NCBI GenBank assembly: GCA_017591395.1
Contig: WEDG01000437.1
Location: 124,001-188,000 of the forward strand
Reading direction: 5' to 3'
Length of the DNA stretch: 64,000 nt
Source of the DNA: Schistocephalus solidus
Taxonomy: Eukaryota; Platyhelminthes; Cestoda; Diphyllobothriidea; Diphyllobothriidae
Every line of letters begins with the position of its first letter. Within the stretch, counting starts at the first letter, position 1. The translations under genes were made by a program, and so were the position numbers. The notes beneath the pieces are model-generated. The model saw nothing but the letters and a program-made list of their open reading frames with translations, had not been told where the DNA came from and ran no database searches. Positions 1-11,700 of this stretch are shown piece after piece.

Positions 1-411
1 GGTAGTCTGAGGTAGACATTAGTAAAAAAATGCTTACTGATAAGTGGACGACGTTGAAGGTCGTACTGGTGTTATTGCAGGCATAGATGGGCCAGGCATA
101 TTCTCATCATTAATAGGCCTAAAAATAAAAATTATGTCAAATGTTCTTACTGCAATCTTATTCATACGTAAAAACGTTTGAAAACAGTCATTGTTTTTGG
201 AATGTGTGCAACAATGGAATGAAAATAAAGTGATCATCAATGTTAAAAGCAACATATTTACATATAATGTCAGATAGGGTTGCAGTCAAAGGACTAGTTG
301 CCAAAGTTGTGGCTTTAAACATGAAAAGGCTAGAAGAAGAAATGGATGTTGTAAAAAAGTCACAGTAGTCAACAAACGGACGGTACTGTATTCCGTTAGC
401 GGTAATAGATA

Positions 412-840
412 TCAGAACGCACGGTCTCGGCGGTGGTTTAACTCATCCCATAAACCACGCCCAAGGCCCATAAGGACATTGCTCCCCTTCTTCAGGACCT
501 TGTTAATGCAAGAACGTGGAGTACGCAATAACGTTCTTGGGTCCTTCGGAACCTCAGCGTGGTAAGGACGGAGCATATCCAACAAAGCTATCACGGTTGC
601 AAACGGCATGTTCGTCTTCTGGCAGTTGTCCTGCAAATCAGCTACAAAACATCTGCCACGTTATTGGCTTGATTCTTCCGTGACCCCTATGGATTCTGGA
701 TTCCAACACAGAATAAAGTTGTTCGAAAAACCTACCATTTGAAACCTCGGGAAAGAGTTCCGGGCATTTGAGGCTCCGGTGAGGGGTATGACGCTAACGA
801 CGAAGATGGTAGCGACCATCTGCAACTTCGGTAGCAGCAT
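412..840 (-). pseudogene. Candidate secreted-protein ORF with one in-frame stop
   Basis: Read on the minus strand from the ATG at 840-838, one frame runs 142 codons to a TGA at 414-412, broken only by a TAA at 663-661 (codon 60). The first ~25 residues look like a signal peptide: a basic start (MLLPK), then a hydrophobic run with VATIFVVSVIPL and a small-residue end (TGASNA). The rest has a few cysteines (near LCW, GRC, DNC, RSC) and a basic C-terminal part. The stretch is visibly more GC-rich than its surroundings and has no intron signal inside. I do not recognise the family. It could be a small secreted peptide gene inactivated by one substitution (CAA-TAA context), an intronless retrocopy, or chance. 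The single stop between two long open halves in the same frame argues against chance. Confidence 0.4.
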
Positions 841-869
841 GATACGCCTGCATAGCACGCAATACCCTC

Positions 870-875
870 TTTATA
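870..875 (-). promoter_or_regulatory. TATA-box-like site upstream of the 412-840 ORF
   Basis: The minus strand reads TATAAA here, 29 bases before the ATG at 840. A start of transcription about 25-30 bases downstream would fall next to that ATG, giving a very short leader. In an AT-rich window such a hexamer is common, so this is weak support only. Confidence 0.25.
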
Positions 876-1751
876 CACGGTGCACCTCTTTATTCCGTAA
901 TATTTACGCTTCCATGGTTACTATGCACGGATAGCAGAAAAACAATATATAAATGATATGAGGGCATATATAAGATTTTAGTAAGCTACAAAAATTAACC
1001 GTTGATATTTTACATTTAACTAGAGCATACGTAACTAGAAATGAAATTTAAAAAGGCAAAAGGTGGCTAATTATCTTATAAAACATCTCCAGGCCTCTGG
1101 ATTATCTACCTTAGTATCAGCAGCTTTGAGAACAACAGGTCAGTTGTACAAGTAACACGGCAGGCCAGCACGCGCTTAGTAGAAAAATGGCGTCTAAATG
1201 GCTGACTCAAACAAACCATCCAAAATCAGTTCATCAAAGTGCCCTTTAATTAGGCTTAAACAGTATTTTATCTTATAAATATTACCTATATTGGTTTAAA
1301 TTCAAAAATTAACACCTATTCCAGTCTTTAAAAGAAGCCAAACCATATTTTACAAATGGCCTGAAAGTCGAATTTGATTGGCCCCTTTCTGGCCCCGTCT
1401 GGCCCCCTCTCCGCCCCCTCTACTGGCGGGGCCATGTGCTGGTAGGGCTGTGCCCTTTATTTTAATGTGGGCGTTATATATTTTGCTGTAATTTAATTTA
1501 AATAAAAACATTTGCACTTTTATCTCAGTACAGTAAATAGCGATTAGCTGAATAAACTGGGTAGATAATGCACTAAGAAGTGGAGAAACGTATAGGTATG
1601 ACATTGAGTATTTTGCCACTAACAGTAATATAAAAGAATTTGAAATTCATGGATGCTCACAAAGCACAGATTTGAACATTTTCTAATACAAACGAAGAAG
1701 CGAGTTCCAGAAAGTGGTCGCTAAGAAGGAGACATGTTAACCGGAATAAGA

Positions 1752-1808
1752 TCTTTATAAGGCTGACGTTTCGGACTCTCACTAAATTTCATACTCAGGG
1801 AACGAGTT
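1752..1808 (-). other. Possible PLE 3'-tail / hammerhead-like remnant
   Basis: On the minus strand the segment reads CCCTGAGTATG, then a short A/T-rich part, then GAGTCCGAAACGTCAGCC. The CTGA ... CGAAACGTCA layout resembles the 3' tail motif of the PLE copies in this window, for example CTGATGA ... CGAAACGTTAG in copy A. The core is degenerate (CTGAGTA instead of CTGANGA) and I see no clear helix between the two halves. No GIY-YIG coding remnant was found beside it. Confidence 0.25.
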
Positions 1809-4800
1809 CGTGATTGCATTGGATTGACCAGGTTTGGCAGTGTCTTTAGGGTTAAGTCACTAGACAACCTCAGGCATGTCACAGTTGGCAGTTCCTAAAT
1901 GGATCGTCGATAATTTTACATAGTTTTATAATCGTCCGTCAGGCCAGATTTTGCTGTAAGCTGTTGCTATGCTGTTATTGTGTGCCTGCATGCCTGTCAA
2001 AATTATCGGTTTCCACACGCTTTGCAAGTGGTCGCTTGTGGTTCAATGCTGGCCTGCAGTCCGTTTCCTGGCTGCCAGATATCGTTCTCCTTGCGAAAAT
2101 TTTGGGAATTAGAGTCGCCAGCTAAATGCCAGGAACAGTGGTCATCCACGCGTTCTCCACGTGCTAACTATGTACTTTGCGCAAGCAAAGTCTCAACAAT
2201 GAATGCGCAGCGGGTAGTTTGTTGGCCTTTTGGACGAAAAAAGAACATAATACTATTATTCCAATAGTTCGTGGCTCACGCAATTGTCGCTTCTAGCGAA
2301 AATATTTTTCTTTATAAAAAGGACGCGAAGATCAGTGCTCCTTATACAGATATCAAAAACATTAAGATTATGCTATCCTTTACTTACGACAAAATTAAAA
2401 ATATGAATCATACCACTGGAAGGTAACCAGAAATAGGAAGAAATACCTAACTCACGTCTTCTTTAGCTGCAATGGCAACTTTAAAACGAACAATGAAAAT
2501 GAGAAAGAATCTAGCCAGCGAGGGAACCAGAAACCTAGAGGACAACTGAAATATTATGGCAAAAGTCAAAGCTATCTGGCAGTCAATTGTGAGTGGTTAT
2601 TCTAGGAAAAACACGAGAATCGTTAAGGAACGCATCATTCATTATGGTCAAAGTCATGAATCAGCGATTAAGCAAATTTGTGAAAAAGCATATATTCGGC
2701 CATAAGTAGCGCATATCATTAGACCACTAGACACCTGGAGAAAGATAGCTCAGCAGAAAACCTATTAATTATTCGGATAGATGTCATAGCTTTGTTATTC
2801 GGGAACTCCCTTGATTACGTGCAAGCGGCAGGTTTCGGGATTTTTCGACCAAAATTTTCGAACCAACTGAGGCAATTGGACTGCTGGAAGACTTTCGCCT
2901 CGGAAACGGACAGACATTGAATCACAATTAAAACGCTGCCAACGCACTAAAGTTTTGATTTTTATTGGCAACCAAGTTAGTTTCTTTCTCATCTCCAAAC
3001 GCTTGGACGTCCGCGTGTCAATCATGCTTGGCTACCAATTTATTAGAAGAGACAAGAAGGGGAGTGAGGATGAAGGCGTAACTAAAACATGTTCGCTTAT
3101 TTGAATAGTCAACATACACTTATGTCTTTACCGCACAGGTAAGCTGACGAACAAATAAATACAGGCTTCATTAGCCTCGAGGTTTTCGTCGCCGAATAGT
3201 GACCCAACTGCCGATACGCCCCTGTTAGGGAGTTATAAATACTGGTTACGTATCCGAATATCCTGTCCTCCTATGACCCACATTTATTTGACGCTTGACA
3301 TACGTGCCTAGCTCAGAAGTCACCATCGTTGTGTGTCTTTTGTACAAAACAATCAAGTTATTATTAACTTACCACGTCCCGCTTTGAAGGCTTTGAAAGG
3401 ATTCTCTTGAAATTGCATGACAATATTGTTGAGATATTATGTTTGCCCCAACACCTCACAAGATAAAAAACGGTCGCGTAGTCCTATTTTCGAAATACTT
3501 GCCCTTTTGGTGTCGATGTGAACTGCGACTTAAACAATAAATTTATTTGTCACAATTTTAACCAGAAGGAGGCTGAAACCTCACACTCTGATAGGGAAAC
3601 CGTATTTTCTGGAGAGGTAAGTGAGCAGTTGGCATGATTTCGAGAAGGGTTACAATGCTTATAGTGATCCATTTCCATTTTCACGAAAAACTGGCGCATA
3701 CATTAACAATAAAGTCAAGACGTGGAGACAGTAGCTAAATCACTTTCCTGCTAACGAACTCAAAGTAATCACAACGATTAAATAGATAAGGGTGAACGAT
3801 GGATCTCCGTAAAAAATCGCAGATCAATCAGCCAAACCTCCATTTATGGCACAAATTTGGGAAATCTTATTATGAAAATAAAATGTTCATGAAAAACAGC
3901 TGCTTAGAGATTTTAAGCGTGTTTGCCAAAAAGGCAGATCCTATGTGGCACACATTCTCTTCTGTTTAAAGTGCTGGATTTTACCATTTGATAGGAGGAA
4001 TATGACATATCAAGTCTCTGTATATTCTAAAAATTTTGTCGATTTCATGTCGCAAACTTGCTTTCTGTGCAGATTTAACCGTATAGAAGTAAGTGTTAAG
4101 CTGCTAGTCTGTATTGGAGGCTCTCAAATCGAAAATTACCAATTTGATTATGCAGGTGGCCAGAAGTCAGCTAAGATTTTGCTTCGCATCGGTTTTCTTT
4201 GACACTGTGAACTTGCCCATCTCACCATATTGAGTAAGTACGCCAGCAACTGCGTCAGTGAAATGAAATATAACGTGTGATGTCTGTCAATTATTTCAAA
4301 ATATATAGCGTCGCCTGAAATTTTGCTGATAAAGGGCGTTCCTAGGCGAAAGTAACGCGACTCGAGCAATAACCGAATAATCAGCGTTTGTCAATAAGGC
4401 TTCAAAGTTTTGCTTTATAGGAATTGACAAGAACATAAATACTAACCACATGGCCTACCACGTAAAGGGAATTCCATTGCCAGTCCGTGACGCTTAGAAG
4501 GACATTGGATTTTAGATTTTGACTTCACTGAAACCCTGGCTGCTATGCTCAATTATAGGCAGGTTCGCAAAGTCATTCCTTTACCTCATCAAATGGCCAT
4601 TTTCTTCCTTTCCTGATGACTGCGTCATGAAATTTAAAATGTATTTTGCGTTCGCGCTTAGATTAAGATATCCAATCATAAATATATGCCGGACAGTAAA
4701 GAACTGCGACATCCGAGAGAAAGCCGAAAGGCGTGTAAATGAATTTTGAGCTAGAGAGGGTTCACTTACCTACGAAGCACAAATAGCGAAGAGCCGATAG

Positions 4801-6890
4801 AAGCGCAAAGGTTACTTCCAGAAGGAAGTTCATACCAAGAATGTGCACTCGCTGTAAAAATAAGTTAAATGTCCTGGTGGTTCAGATTCTCACTGTAACC
4901 CATCATCATAGACAGTCGCATACAAGCGCAATACGTCAAATAAGCAGAACGTTGATCTTAACACAGTCAAACTATTAAAAAAACCAAAAATTATTTAGAG
5001 GAAGTGTGGTTATTTCTCTTGCAAATCACAAAAATGATAATGGTTTAATTATTCACGTGACAAGTCTCAGTCAAATAACCTCAATGGCAGTTTGACAGAA
5101 TGCGGGATATCGTAATAGATATTGCAACTGCAGGCAGCTAAGCGCGCGACACATGTCTTATTTGCGCTCGAGCGTTAATTTGTTCAGAATGAAAAGGAAT
5201 TTTTATTAGATATCCACACCTGGACAAAAATATGACGTTGCAGGAGTGAGAAGCCACAACATCAGGTTAATAAAGTTCTTGTTTAAGTGATCGTTTCTCC
5301 TTTTGCGCAGGTTATCGATAAGTTTTTATCGCGGAAACCAGTAAACCGGTCAGTATATGCTTTTAAATGCAAAATATATTGCAAGCTTTAAAAGGCTATT
5401 GTGACAACTGGGTTAAAAAGCTCAATTTTAAAAATTGTCGAGCTACTCAATCTCGATATAGCAATAGGGAGGTGACAGGATTTGAGTACCGTAACTTCGT
5501 TGGAGGTCACAAATTCGAAGCGACTTAGACAAAGAACAGCCTAGATGTGTGGATAACGTCAGCTCTGAACGCCAAGCCTTATGAAATCAAGGCATAAAAA
5601 ATGGCTCTGTGAATCTTAGGCGCAATCAGCCAATATTTGCTCAATTTTGACGAAGATAATTCCAGTTGATTGTTGGCAGAATTTGGTCAGCGAGGATCAA
5701 AGTGCTGCGTTTAGACGTGGCATTGCTGTTCTGAACAAAATTACATCGCTATGAAGACAGTAAAAGAAGCACAAAGAAAATATTCACTGAATGGCAATTC
5801 CTTCCATACGAAAGACGAATACTCTCTCCCCTCACCTATGGAAGACACAGAGTGGATATACATATGTTTATTGATTGGGCACTTCTTGGGCACCCATGCT
5901 CGTGACCTATGCAGTCGCCAGAGAGCTTTACTGTGCCCTTCCTTTTGGTCATCTCCAGAACTGGCCCGAAGAACCAGTCTTCAGGTTTTCCAATAAAAAT
6001 AGAAGCAAAAAATACCAAACTTCTTGTGTAGATCAAATATTTCTCTGACGAGATGGTTAACAAATTGAACAAACTGACACCGTTGATCGTATTGACCGGA
6101 AAGGCCTCCATGGATTCATCTTTGATGATCATATATCAACTCGCTAACTGTGCCTGAATTAAATGTTATTTAAACATTCGTGTATTTCATTCGCATATAT
6201 AATTCTAGTTTCAAAATGCTCTTTCAATCTGCATAAGATTAACTGAAGTACGTTAAATTATGAGGTTGGTGGTTTATTGCCCCAACTGAGGATTTGAAGT
6301 TTTGGGTTGCGTTGGACACGTTAGCTACATTTGGCTCGTAATTAGAAAAATTGCAGCAGATATGATAAACTGTTTGAAAAGGATAGTTTGACATGTTTGG
6401 TCTGGGAAAGACGAGTATGAATTGTGTGTTAGTGACTGATAAACGTGCATACTGAAGTTTTGGTGAGTACGTAAATCTTGTATTTTATTGCTTGCTTATC
6501 ATAACTTATTCCATTTATTAAGACACTCACATGCATCGCTCACCAATATCTATCTTTTATTATAGGACCCAGCTTTGGACGTTGGGAGCAACGTCGGCCC
6601 ATCATAAAAACACATTTTCTTGGCCGGCATTTTTTAAAATAATGAACTATGTCTCAACTTTAAATTGCGCATGTCCTATGTCACGATAGAGTGAGTACAG
6701 CGTCGGAATGACCTGAATGGGTTCATACGGAAGAGCTATTAACTGTATAAACGTGGGCCGTAAAAAGTGCCATAATTAGAGGGAAATTAACAGTGGCAAA
6801 GTCTCGGAGAACGCAATGTAGGATGGGCGTTCGATATCCGGGAAAAAGACTGCGACAGCGACGAAATCGTGGCATCCCGTTTTGCATTTA

Positions 6891-6893
<3 letters not shown>

Positions 6894-6925
<32 letters not shown>
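6894..6925. repeat. (AT)n microsatellite at the 5' edge of PLE copy A
   Basis: An uninterrupted AT dinucleotide run of 32 bases. PLE-derived sequence begins at the very next base. Confidence 0.95.
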
Positions 6926-6928
<3 letters not shown>

Positions 6929-7125
6929 AGTGACTCCTCTTAATTATGACGAACGTGTCGTCGACGTATCTGGCCCAGAACTTTGGTGGGCACGAGCTGT
7001 GGACCAGCTGTTCAAGCCTCTAACAACCTGCTTCGGCAATAAGTCAAGACAGAGGCGAGCCCATTGGTGTCCCCTTCTTTTGCAAAATTGACATGCGGCA
7101 ACAAGTGGCAAATCTGCTCCTCCAG
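6926..7125 (-). mobile_element. Inverted partial RT segment heading PLE copy A
   Basis: The minus strand of 6926-7082 matches the plus strand of 7821-7978 inside copy A almost base for base. It includes the RT core, in order KKGTPMGSP, then FWARYVDD. Base 6926 pairs with 7978 and 7082 with 7821, so the two form an inverted repeat of about 157 bp with ~740 bp between the arms. Weaker protein-level similarity continues to about 7125. In the inverted piece the motif reads YVDDTF, in copy A YVDDAF, so the piece is not a simple local copy of the present copy A sequence. Inverted 5' pieces and multi-copy heads are known for Penelope elements and are ascribed to template switching during target-primed reverse transcription. 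Confidence 0.85.
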
Positions 7126-7142
7126 CACCATAGTCATACAAC

Positions 7143-8815
7143 TATTTTAAAGTAAGAAGAACGAGAAATTCTGAAAATACGAAAAAACAGGACATCGTAA
7201 CCCTGCCTGCATGCAAAGGGCGCTTGATTGTCGTCATGGATAAGTATGAGTATGGGGCAAAACTGAGTAATCTCTTGATAGACACGGAATCCTTTGTGCT
7301 ATCGAGTACCTAGTGACTTCAGAAAGCTCGTAAACAGCATAAACAAGAAGGTCGATAGGCTGAGAAAGGTGGGAGCTCTCACGCGAAGAAAAGCGCTAGC
7401 CACAAAAGCCACTGATTCCGCGATGGCACGCTTCTACGGCCTGCCAAATGTTCATAAGCCAGGAGTGCCCCTACGCCCCATCGTCTCCTTACGTGGCACC
7501 CCAACCTTTGGGCTGTCAAAGTGCTTGTATCAGCGACCTTTTTTCCTAACCAAAAAATTCACAGTGGACAGTGAAGTCTGCTGACGAGTTCTTAATGCGC
7601 ATCAAACATCTTGAAGTAGAGGTAGACGAGGTGATGGTGTCCTTTGACGTGATCTCGTTATTTACCTATATCCCACCCGCATTGGCTATCGAAACTATCG
7701 ACGGTTTTCTCCATCAAAAATAAAACGAGACCGACCAAAAACTCAAACGAGTGCATATCATTGAAACTCCTAGAACTGTGTCTTAAGACGTTCTTCACAT
7801 TCAACGGCCATGTCTACGAGCAAAAGAAAGGGAACGCCAATGGGCTCGCCTCTGTCTGGACTAATTGCCGAAGCAGTTTGTTAGAGGCTTGAACAGCTGG
7901 TCTTCAGCTCATGCCCACCGAAGTTCTGGGCCAGATACGTCGACGACGCGTTCGTCATAATCAAGAGGAGTCACTTGCAGGCTTTCAGGGCATTGTTGAA
8001 TTCAATCTTTCCCAACATCCAGTTTACCATGGAGGAAGAAGTCAACAATCAGTTGCCCTTCCTTGACGTCCAAGTTACAAAGCTGGCAGACGGGAAGATA
8101 AGGACAACGGTCTACCGTAAGGCAACCAACTAGGCGTATCCTCCATTTCCGAAGCAACCACCCTGTTGGCCACAAACGCAGTTGTGTCAGAAACCTCTTC
8201 CGACGTGTCCAAACACACTGCAGTGACAACAGTGGGAAGAAGGAGGAGATGGAGTACTAACATGCCCTTTATACAGCCAACGGTTATCCAAAGTCCTTTA
8301 TCCGCAAATTCCTCAGGAAGCCTCAGTTTGAGCGGTCAAATGAAGAGAAGCACAAGTTTTGGCTCGCAATCCCCTATATGAGGAACGTTTTAGAGGCGAC
8401 TGCAAGAATCCTAAAACCTTTTGGGATTGGCGTGGCTCATAAACCATAATGAACCATCAGACAGCAAGTCATGAAGCCCAAAGACCCGCTACCAGTGACA
8501 GAACAATCAGCAGTGGTCTTCAGCATACCATGCCAAAATTGTGATGCAAGGTATGTTGGTGAAACGGGCAAGTGCCTGGGCACAAGGTTGCATGAACACC
8601 ATCTTGCAATCAACCGCAAAGACAAGTTGTCTTTGGTTTATAGTCACGCGCAACAGCTGAACCATGATTGCGCCTTTGAGAAAACAAGGGTGATTGGCCG
8701 AACCAATGAGAAGATTGCCAGATTGGTGCTCGAGAGCTGGTCCTCGACTGACACACTCAACCGAGCTAAAGACTAACATCCCGCCTACCAGGCGCTTTAT
8801 ACACGGCTCGGATCA
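7143..8815 (+). pseudogene. Penelope-like element copy A: RT-GIY-YIG polyprotein, decayed
   Basis: Penelope-type reverse transcriptase followed by a GIY-YIG endonuclease, split over several frames. Visible in order: an N-terminal block with CKGRLIVVMDK (about 7210-7245); [19 protein letters not shown] (7432-7490); VMVSFDVISLF (about 7632-7664); KKGTPMGSPLSGLIAEA (about 7823-7873); FWARYVDDAFVIIK (7924-7965) with the catalytic YVDD; NQLPFLDVQVTKL (about 8048-8086); a linker; then the GIY-YIG domain from 8515 with ARYVGETG, LGTRLHEH and a C-terminal part rich in charged residues. A stop follows the RT at 8131, another lies after the GIY-YIG block at 8774, and frames change repeatedly. The element would copy its RNA into DNA at an endonuclease nick in the nucleus. 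This copy cannot encode a full protein. The call is secure at family level. Confidence 0.9.
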
Positions 8816-9314
8816 GTTCGGCCAGGGCCAATAAGGCAAACGAGCACACGGAACCGAGAGCCCAGGCTCACGGAAAAGCGGGGTGGCGGCTAAAGTTCAC
8901 ATGACCAACGTCAAACACTGCCTCACGAATGTGCCCGTAAAACGGATAACAACTCAAGAGAGCAGCAACGACTGATCAGTTCGCTGATTGACGTGGGGGA
9001 GGCTAACAGGCACGCTGCCTTGCCTAAACCTACGACGGCTCCAAAGGGGACAGCAGACACGCGAGCCCGCCGGCGTTCAACCTCGGGGAGGTCTAAGGAA
9101 GTCAGCGTCGATCGGGCAGGTCAAAATTCACGCGTCCACCATGGATATAATACGAGGTACGCGGAGAGACGGACTATCTCAATACCACCAGGAGCAGCAA
9201 GCATTTTACTCTGATGATGGAAGCGAGAAGGCTTTCGAAACGTTAGTACAAATACAATACAATCCATGAACTCGCCCTCTCTTTTTCTTCGTCTTCTTCA
9301 GGAGATGATGAACG

Positions 9315-9316
<2 letters not shown>
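8816..9316 (+). other. 3' noncoding region of PLE copy A
   Basis: GC-rich sequence continuous with the element and unlike the AT-rich flank. It ends directly at an (AT)n tract. It contains the hammerhead-like motif at 9211-9248 and two overlapping short plus-strand frames (8988-9269, 8993-9214) that have no domain and are probably shadows. Confidence 0.7.
9211..9248 (+). ncRNA. Hammerhead-ribozyme-like motif, copy A
   Basis: CTGATGA (9211-9217) is followed by a 6-bp hairpin (9219-9224 with 9231-9236, one G-T pair, 6-base loop), then GAAA (9237-9240). After that, AC-GTTA-GT can form a 2-bp helix III with a four-base loop and an A as the cleavage-site base (9248). Minimal hammerheads of this kind have been described in PLEs. 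Departures from the canonical fold are one extra base (T9218) between CUGAUGA and helix II, and poor pairing for helix I next to the core. Activity is therefore doubtful. Confidence 0.5.
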
Positions 9317-9384
<68 letters not shown>

Positions 9385-9435
9385 TACATACATACATACA
9401 TAAATACATACATACATACATATACATATATATAT
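9317..9435. repeat. (AT)n then (CATA)n microsatellite at the 3' edge of copy A
   Basis: AT dinucleotides run from 9317 to 9382, then CATA units with a few interruptions to about 9424, then a short ATATAT tail. Copy A ends where this tract begins. Confidence 0.95.
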
Positions 9436-11382
9436 ACGTGTACCTAAATCACGAATCTTTTTCTTATGTTAATGTGTCTCTCCCGTGATAAATTACTTGA
9501 AACACGTGTTTGCTAACGGACGGGTATTTTTCTTTACTCAAGTGTAGAATAGCGATATAAGTCTTCGAGATCACTCGCCAGTGGAATCCAAAAATCAGAC
9601 TATGATGCGCTCTGAATGTTCCCTATTATTTACAGCTAATGTGTCTTAGATGTAAATGACAATTTTTGAGATTAAATCAGCATAAATGTGCAAGACGTGT
9701 ACTGGTTGAAAAATAGTGGACCATTTTCAGTTCCTTGACGAGATGAATTATTTGCCTGAGGTATTTAAGACAAAGACATAAATTCAAGCAGATTTCTGAT
9801 GTGGATGAACCCAAAACTTCAAAAAGTATATGCCAGAAAACAGAATTGACTTTAGGCTAACCGAGGATTTACAAACATCTGACCGAGTACAGACGACATG
9901 GCGATACTCGCGAAAGTGAGGCAAACTAACTGAAAAAGGTCGTTTTAAGTATACGATTTAATTTGCTGTAAAATATCAAGGCCCTGTATGTTACAAAAAA
10001 TCTAAAACATAATTCTTAATGCCATCCGGCAGTAAGCTTGAGGGACCCGCTGTTGCATTTTTATGGGATGAAAAACATCATATTACAAAGGCCTTAATGA
10101 GAAATGGATAGAAAATACGAATAGATACCGTTTTTAAATAGAGCTAGATATAAACACTAATTATATTTAAGCAACTTCATTATGAATATTCTCTGTGTGG
10201 CCGATTACGTGAAAATCTGACAAATAATCAAATACATTGACCACTCGACTTAACTTCAAGGAGTTGCTTTATCCTGTAACCAAACCGTTAAGCAAAACAC
10301 TTGGAATGCAACTTGCAGTCAGTTTTCGTGTTCATAAAACGCACTTCATCTCCACGTTGTATGTGCTAAATTAAACAATCAACTGGTATCATCTGTCCAC
10401 GGTCAAATATTTTCTAGTGGTAAGAATCGTGTGATTGACCATTCCCAAAAAATGGAACGTGAGAAGGTTGTTAGTCGTGTGGACAACGGTCAAAAGCTTT
10501 GAGAAAATCAATGTTAATTTCAGAAAAAACCTAGGCCAGTACTTTAAATATTATATATCGTTCAATCGAAATTAACGGGCATGCAACCTATTTAATGAAA
10601 TGTTTGCCAACAATCTGAAATGTGTTCTCAGGTAGAAAATATTACTTAGGTGTAGTTGAAATATTGATTATCCTCATGCCTACTATAAACATCTTCCAGC
10701 CACGCCAGCATGCGAGTTTTGAAGTCTCTCATTTCTGGCTGGCTGTTATTATCTTTCTTATAAAAGCAGGGCTTATTAATTAACACATTTTTTTCCCATT
10801 GGCTATCAGTGCCCTTTGGAAAGCAACTGTATTTTACAGACAACTTGCAAAGAATTTCCTATTTCGTACACGTCTGGTAGCGAAGCACTTAAAATAAATT
10901 GGCGGAAAGCTTTTCGTGATATTCAAAAACGATAAACAGAGCCAAAGAACCAGCATCTAATAAAAATATTTTCCAAAACTTTGCGAATAGGCGTTCTTGG
11001 ATAAAAGATTTCTGTTAACAGCAAATCCCTCAAAAATACAACAAGACAGTTGTTGCGCCGATACTGTACTTCCCGACATTCAATCTGAGAGGAAATGAAG
11101 TAAAACGTGCAATGTGCGTTTTTGTGTAGCAGCCCAAAGAAAAAGGAAAAAATACTCTCTTTCACGAATAGCTGCATTGGCATCACATTTTATGCAAACC
11201 TAAGACGTAAAAGGAGTGCGTGAACGTAGCACACGTCGAGGTTACAGAAACTTGGCATAATTGTTGTCTAACTAAGGTGAGTTAGAACACTTCATGCATG
11301 AAATAAATAGCTTGAGCTGATGTTAAATAGTTTTTGGTTTAAATGGTATGACGACTCTCAATTATCTGAACATTGACAATTA
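9436..11382. other. AT-rich sequence with no supported gene
   Basis: Only short, low-complexity ORFs on the minus strand (for example 10646-10843 and 10923-11186). No transposon motif or splice-bounded frame was recognised. Confidence 0.5.
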
Positions 11383-11526
11383 CCGAAAAAGACAAGGGAG
11401 ACTGGGATTGACATTTCTGGCCTATTAGTCGTCATCATCCAACCCAAACCAACCCGAGACTGGAACCCCAGACCTGTTGATAAGAAGTCAAACGTTCTTA
11501 CCCACTGGCCCACAGGGTCGTTGTTA
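11383..11526 (-). mobile_element. tRNA-derived SINE, family I, full-length diverged copy
   Basis: On the minus strand the head reads ACGACCCTGTGGGCCAGTGG (A-box-like), followed by GGGGTTCCAGTCTCG (B-box-like). The body then matches the other family I copies in this window: ...GGATGATGACGACTAATAGGC, CAGAAATG, and the terminal part GTCTCCCTTGTCTTT. The head cannot form a tRNA acceptor stem, so it is a SINE and not a tRNA gene. Confidence 0.75.
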
Positions 11527-11549
11527 TACTTGTCTAGATCGAGAAAAAT

Positions 11550-11700
11550 GGCATCGGTTAATGAAAGCTCACTGATGGGTTAACGGACTCACTCGGTTTG
11601 TTGCATCGGTTAATGATTGGTTACGGGACTCATTCGGTTTGTTGCTCATAATTGAGCCCCGTCAGCAGCCGCACAACGGCTAGTATTATAGAAACAAGAA
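11550..11700. repeat. Imperfect tandem pair plus a dispersed repeat segment
   Basis: GCATCGGTTAATGA...CTCGGTTTGTT occurs twice in a row (11551-11602 and about 11603-11643, the second copy shorter). The part after it (GAGCCCCGTCAGCAGCCGC and on to about 11697) resembles 20375-20418 and, more weakly, 54340-54390. In all three places it lies next to a minus-strand SINE family I copy, so it may belong to a longer repeat unit. Confidence 0.5.

Larger units (their letters stand above)
841..6893. other. Mostly unassigned AT-rich sequence
   Basis: No gene is supported beyond the site at 1752-1808. Short ORFs occur on both strands: a cysteine-rich plus-strand frame 1980-2267 with no ATG start, a 76-codon minus frame 2795-3025, and overlapping opposite-strand frames 5751-5996 (+) and 5836-6132 (-). 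The 5836-6132 frame starts with ATG and is moderately GC-rich, but it has no recognisable domain or splice context. All are short enough to be chance or pieces of old repeats. Confidence 0.5.
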
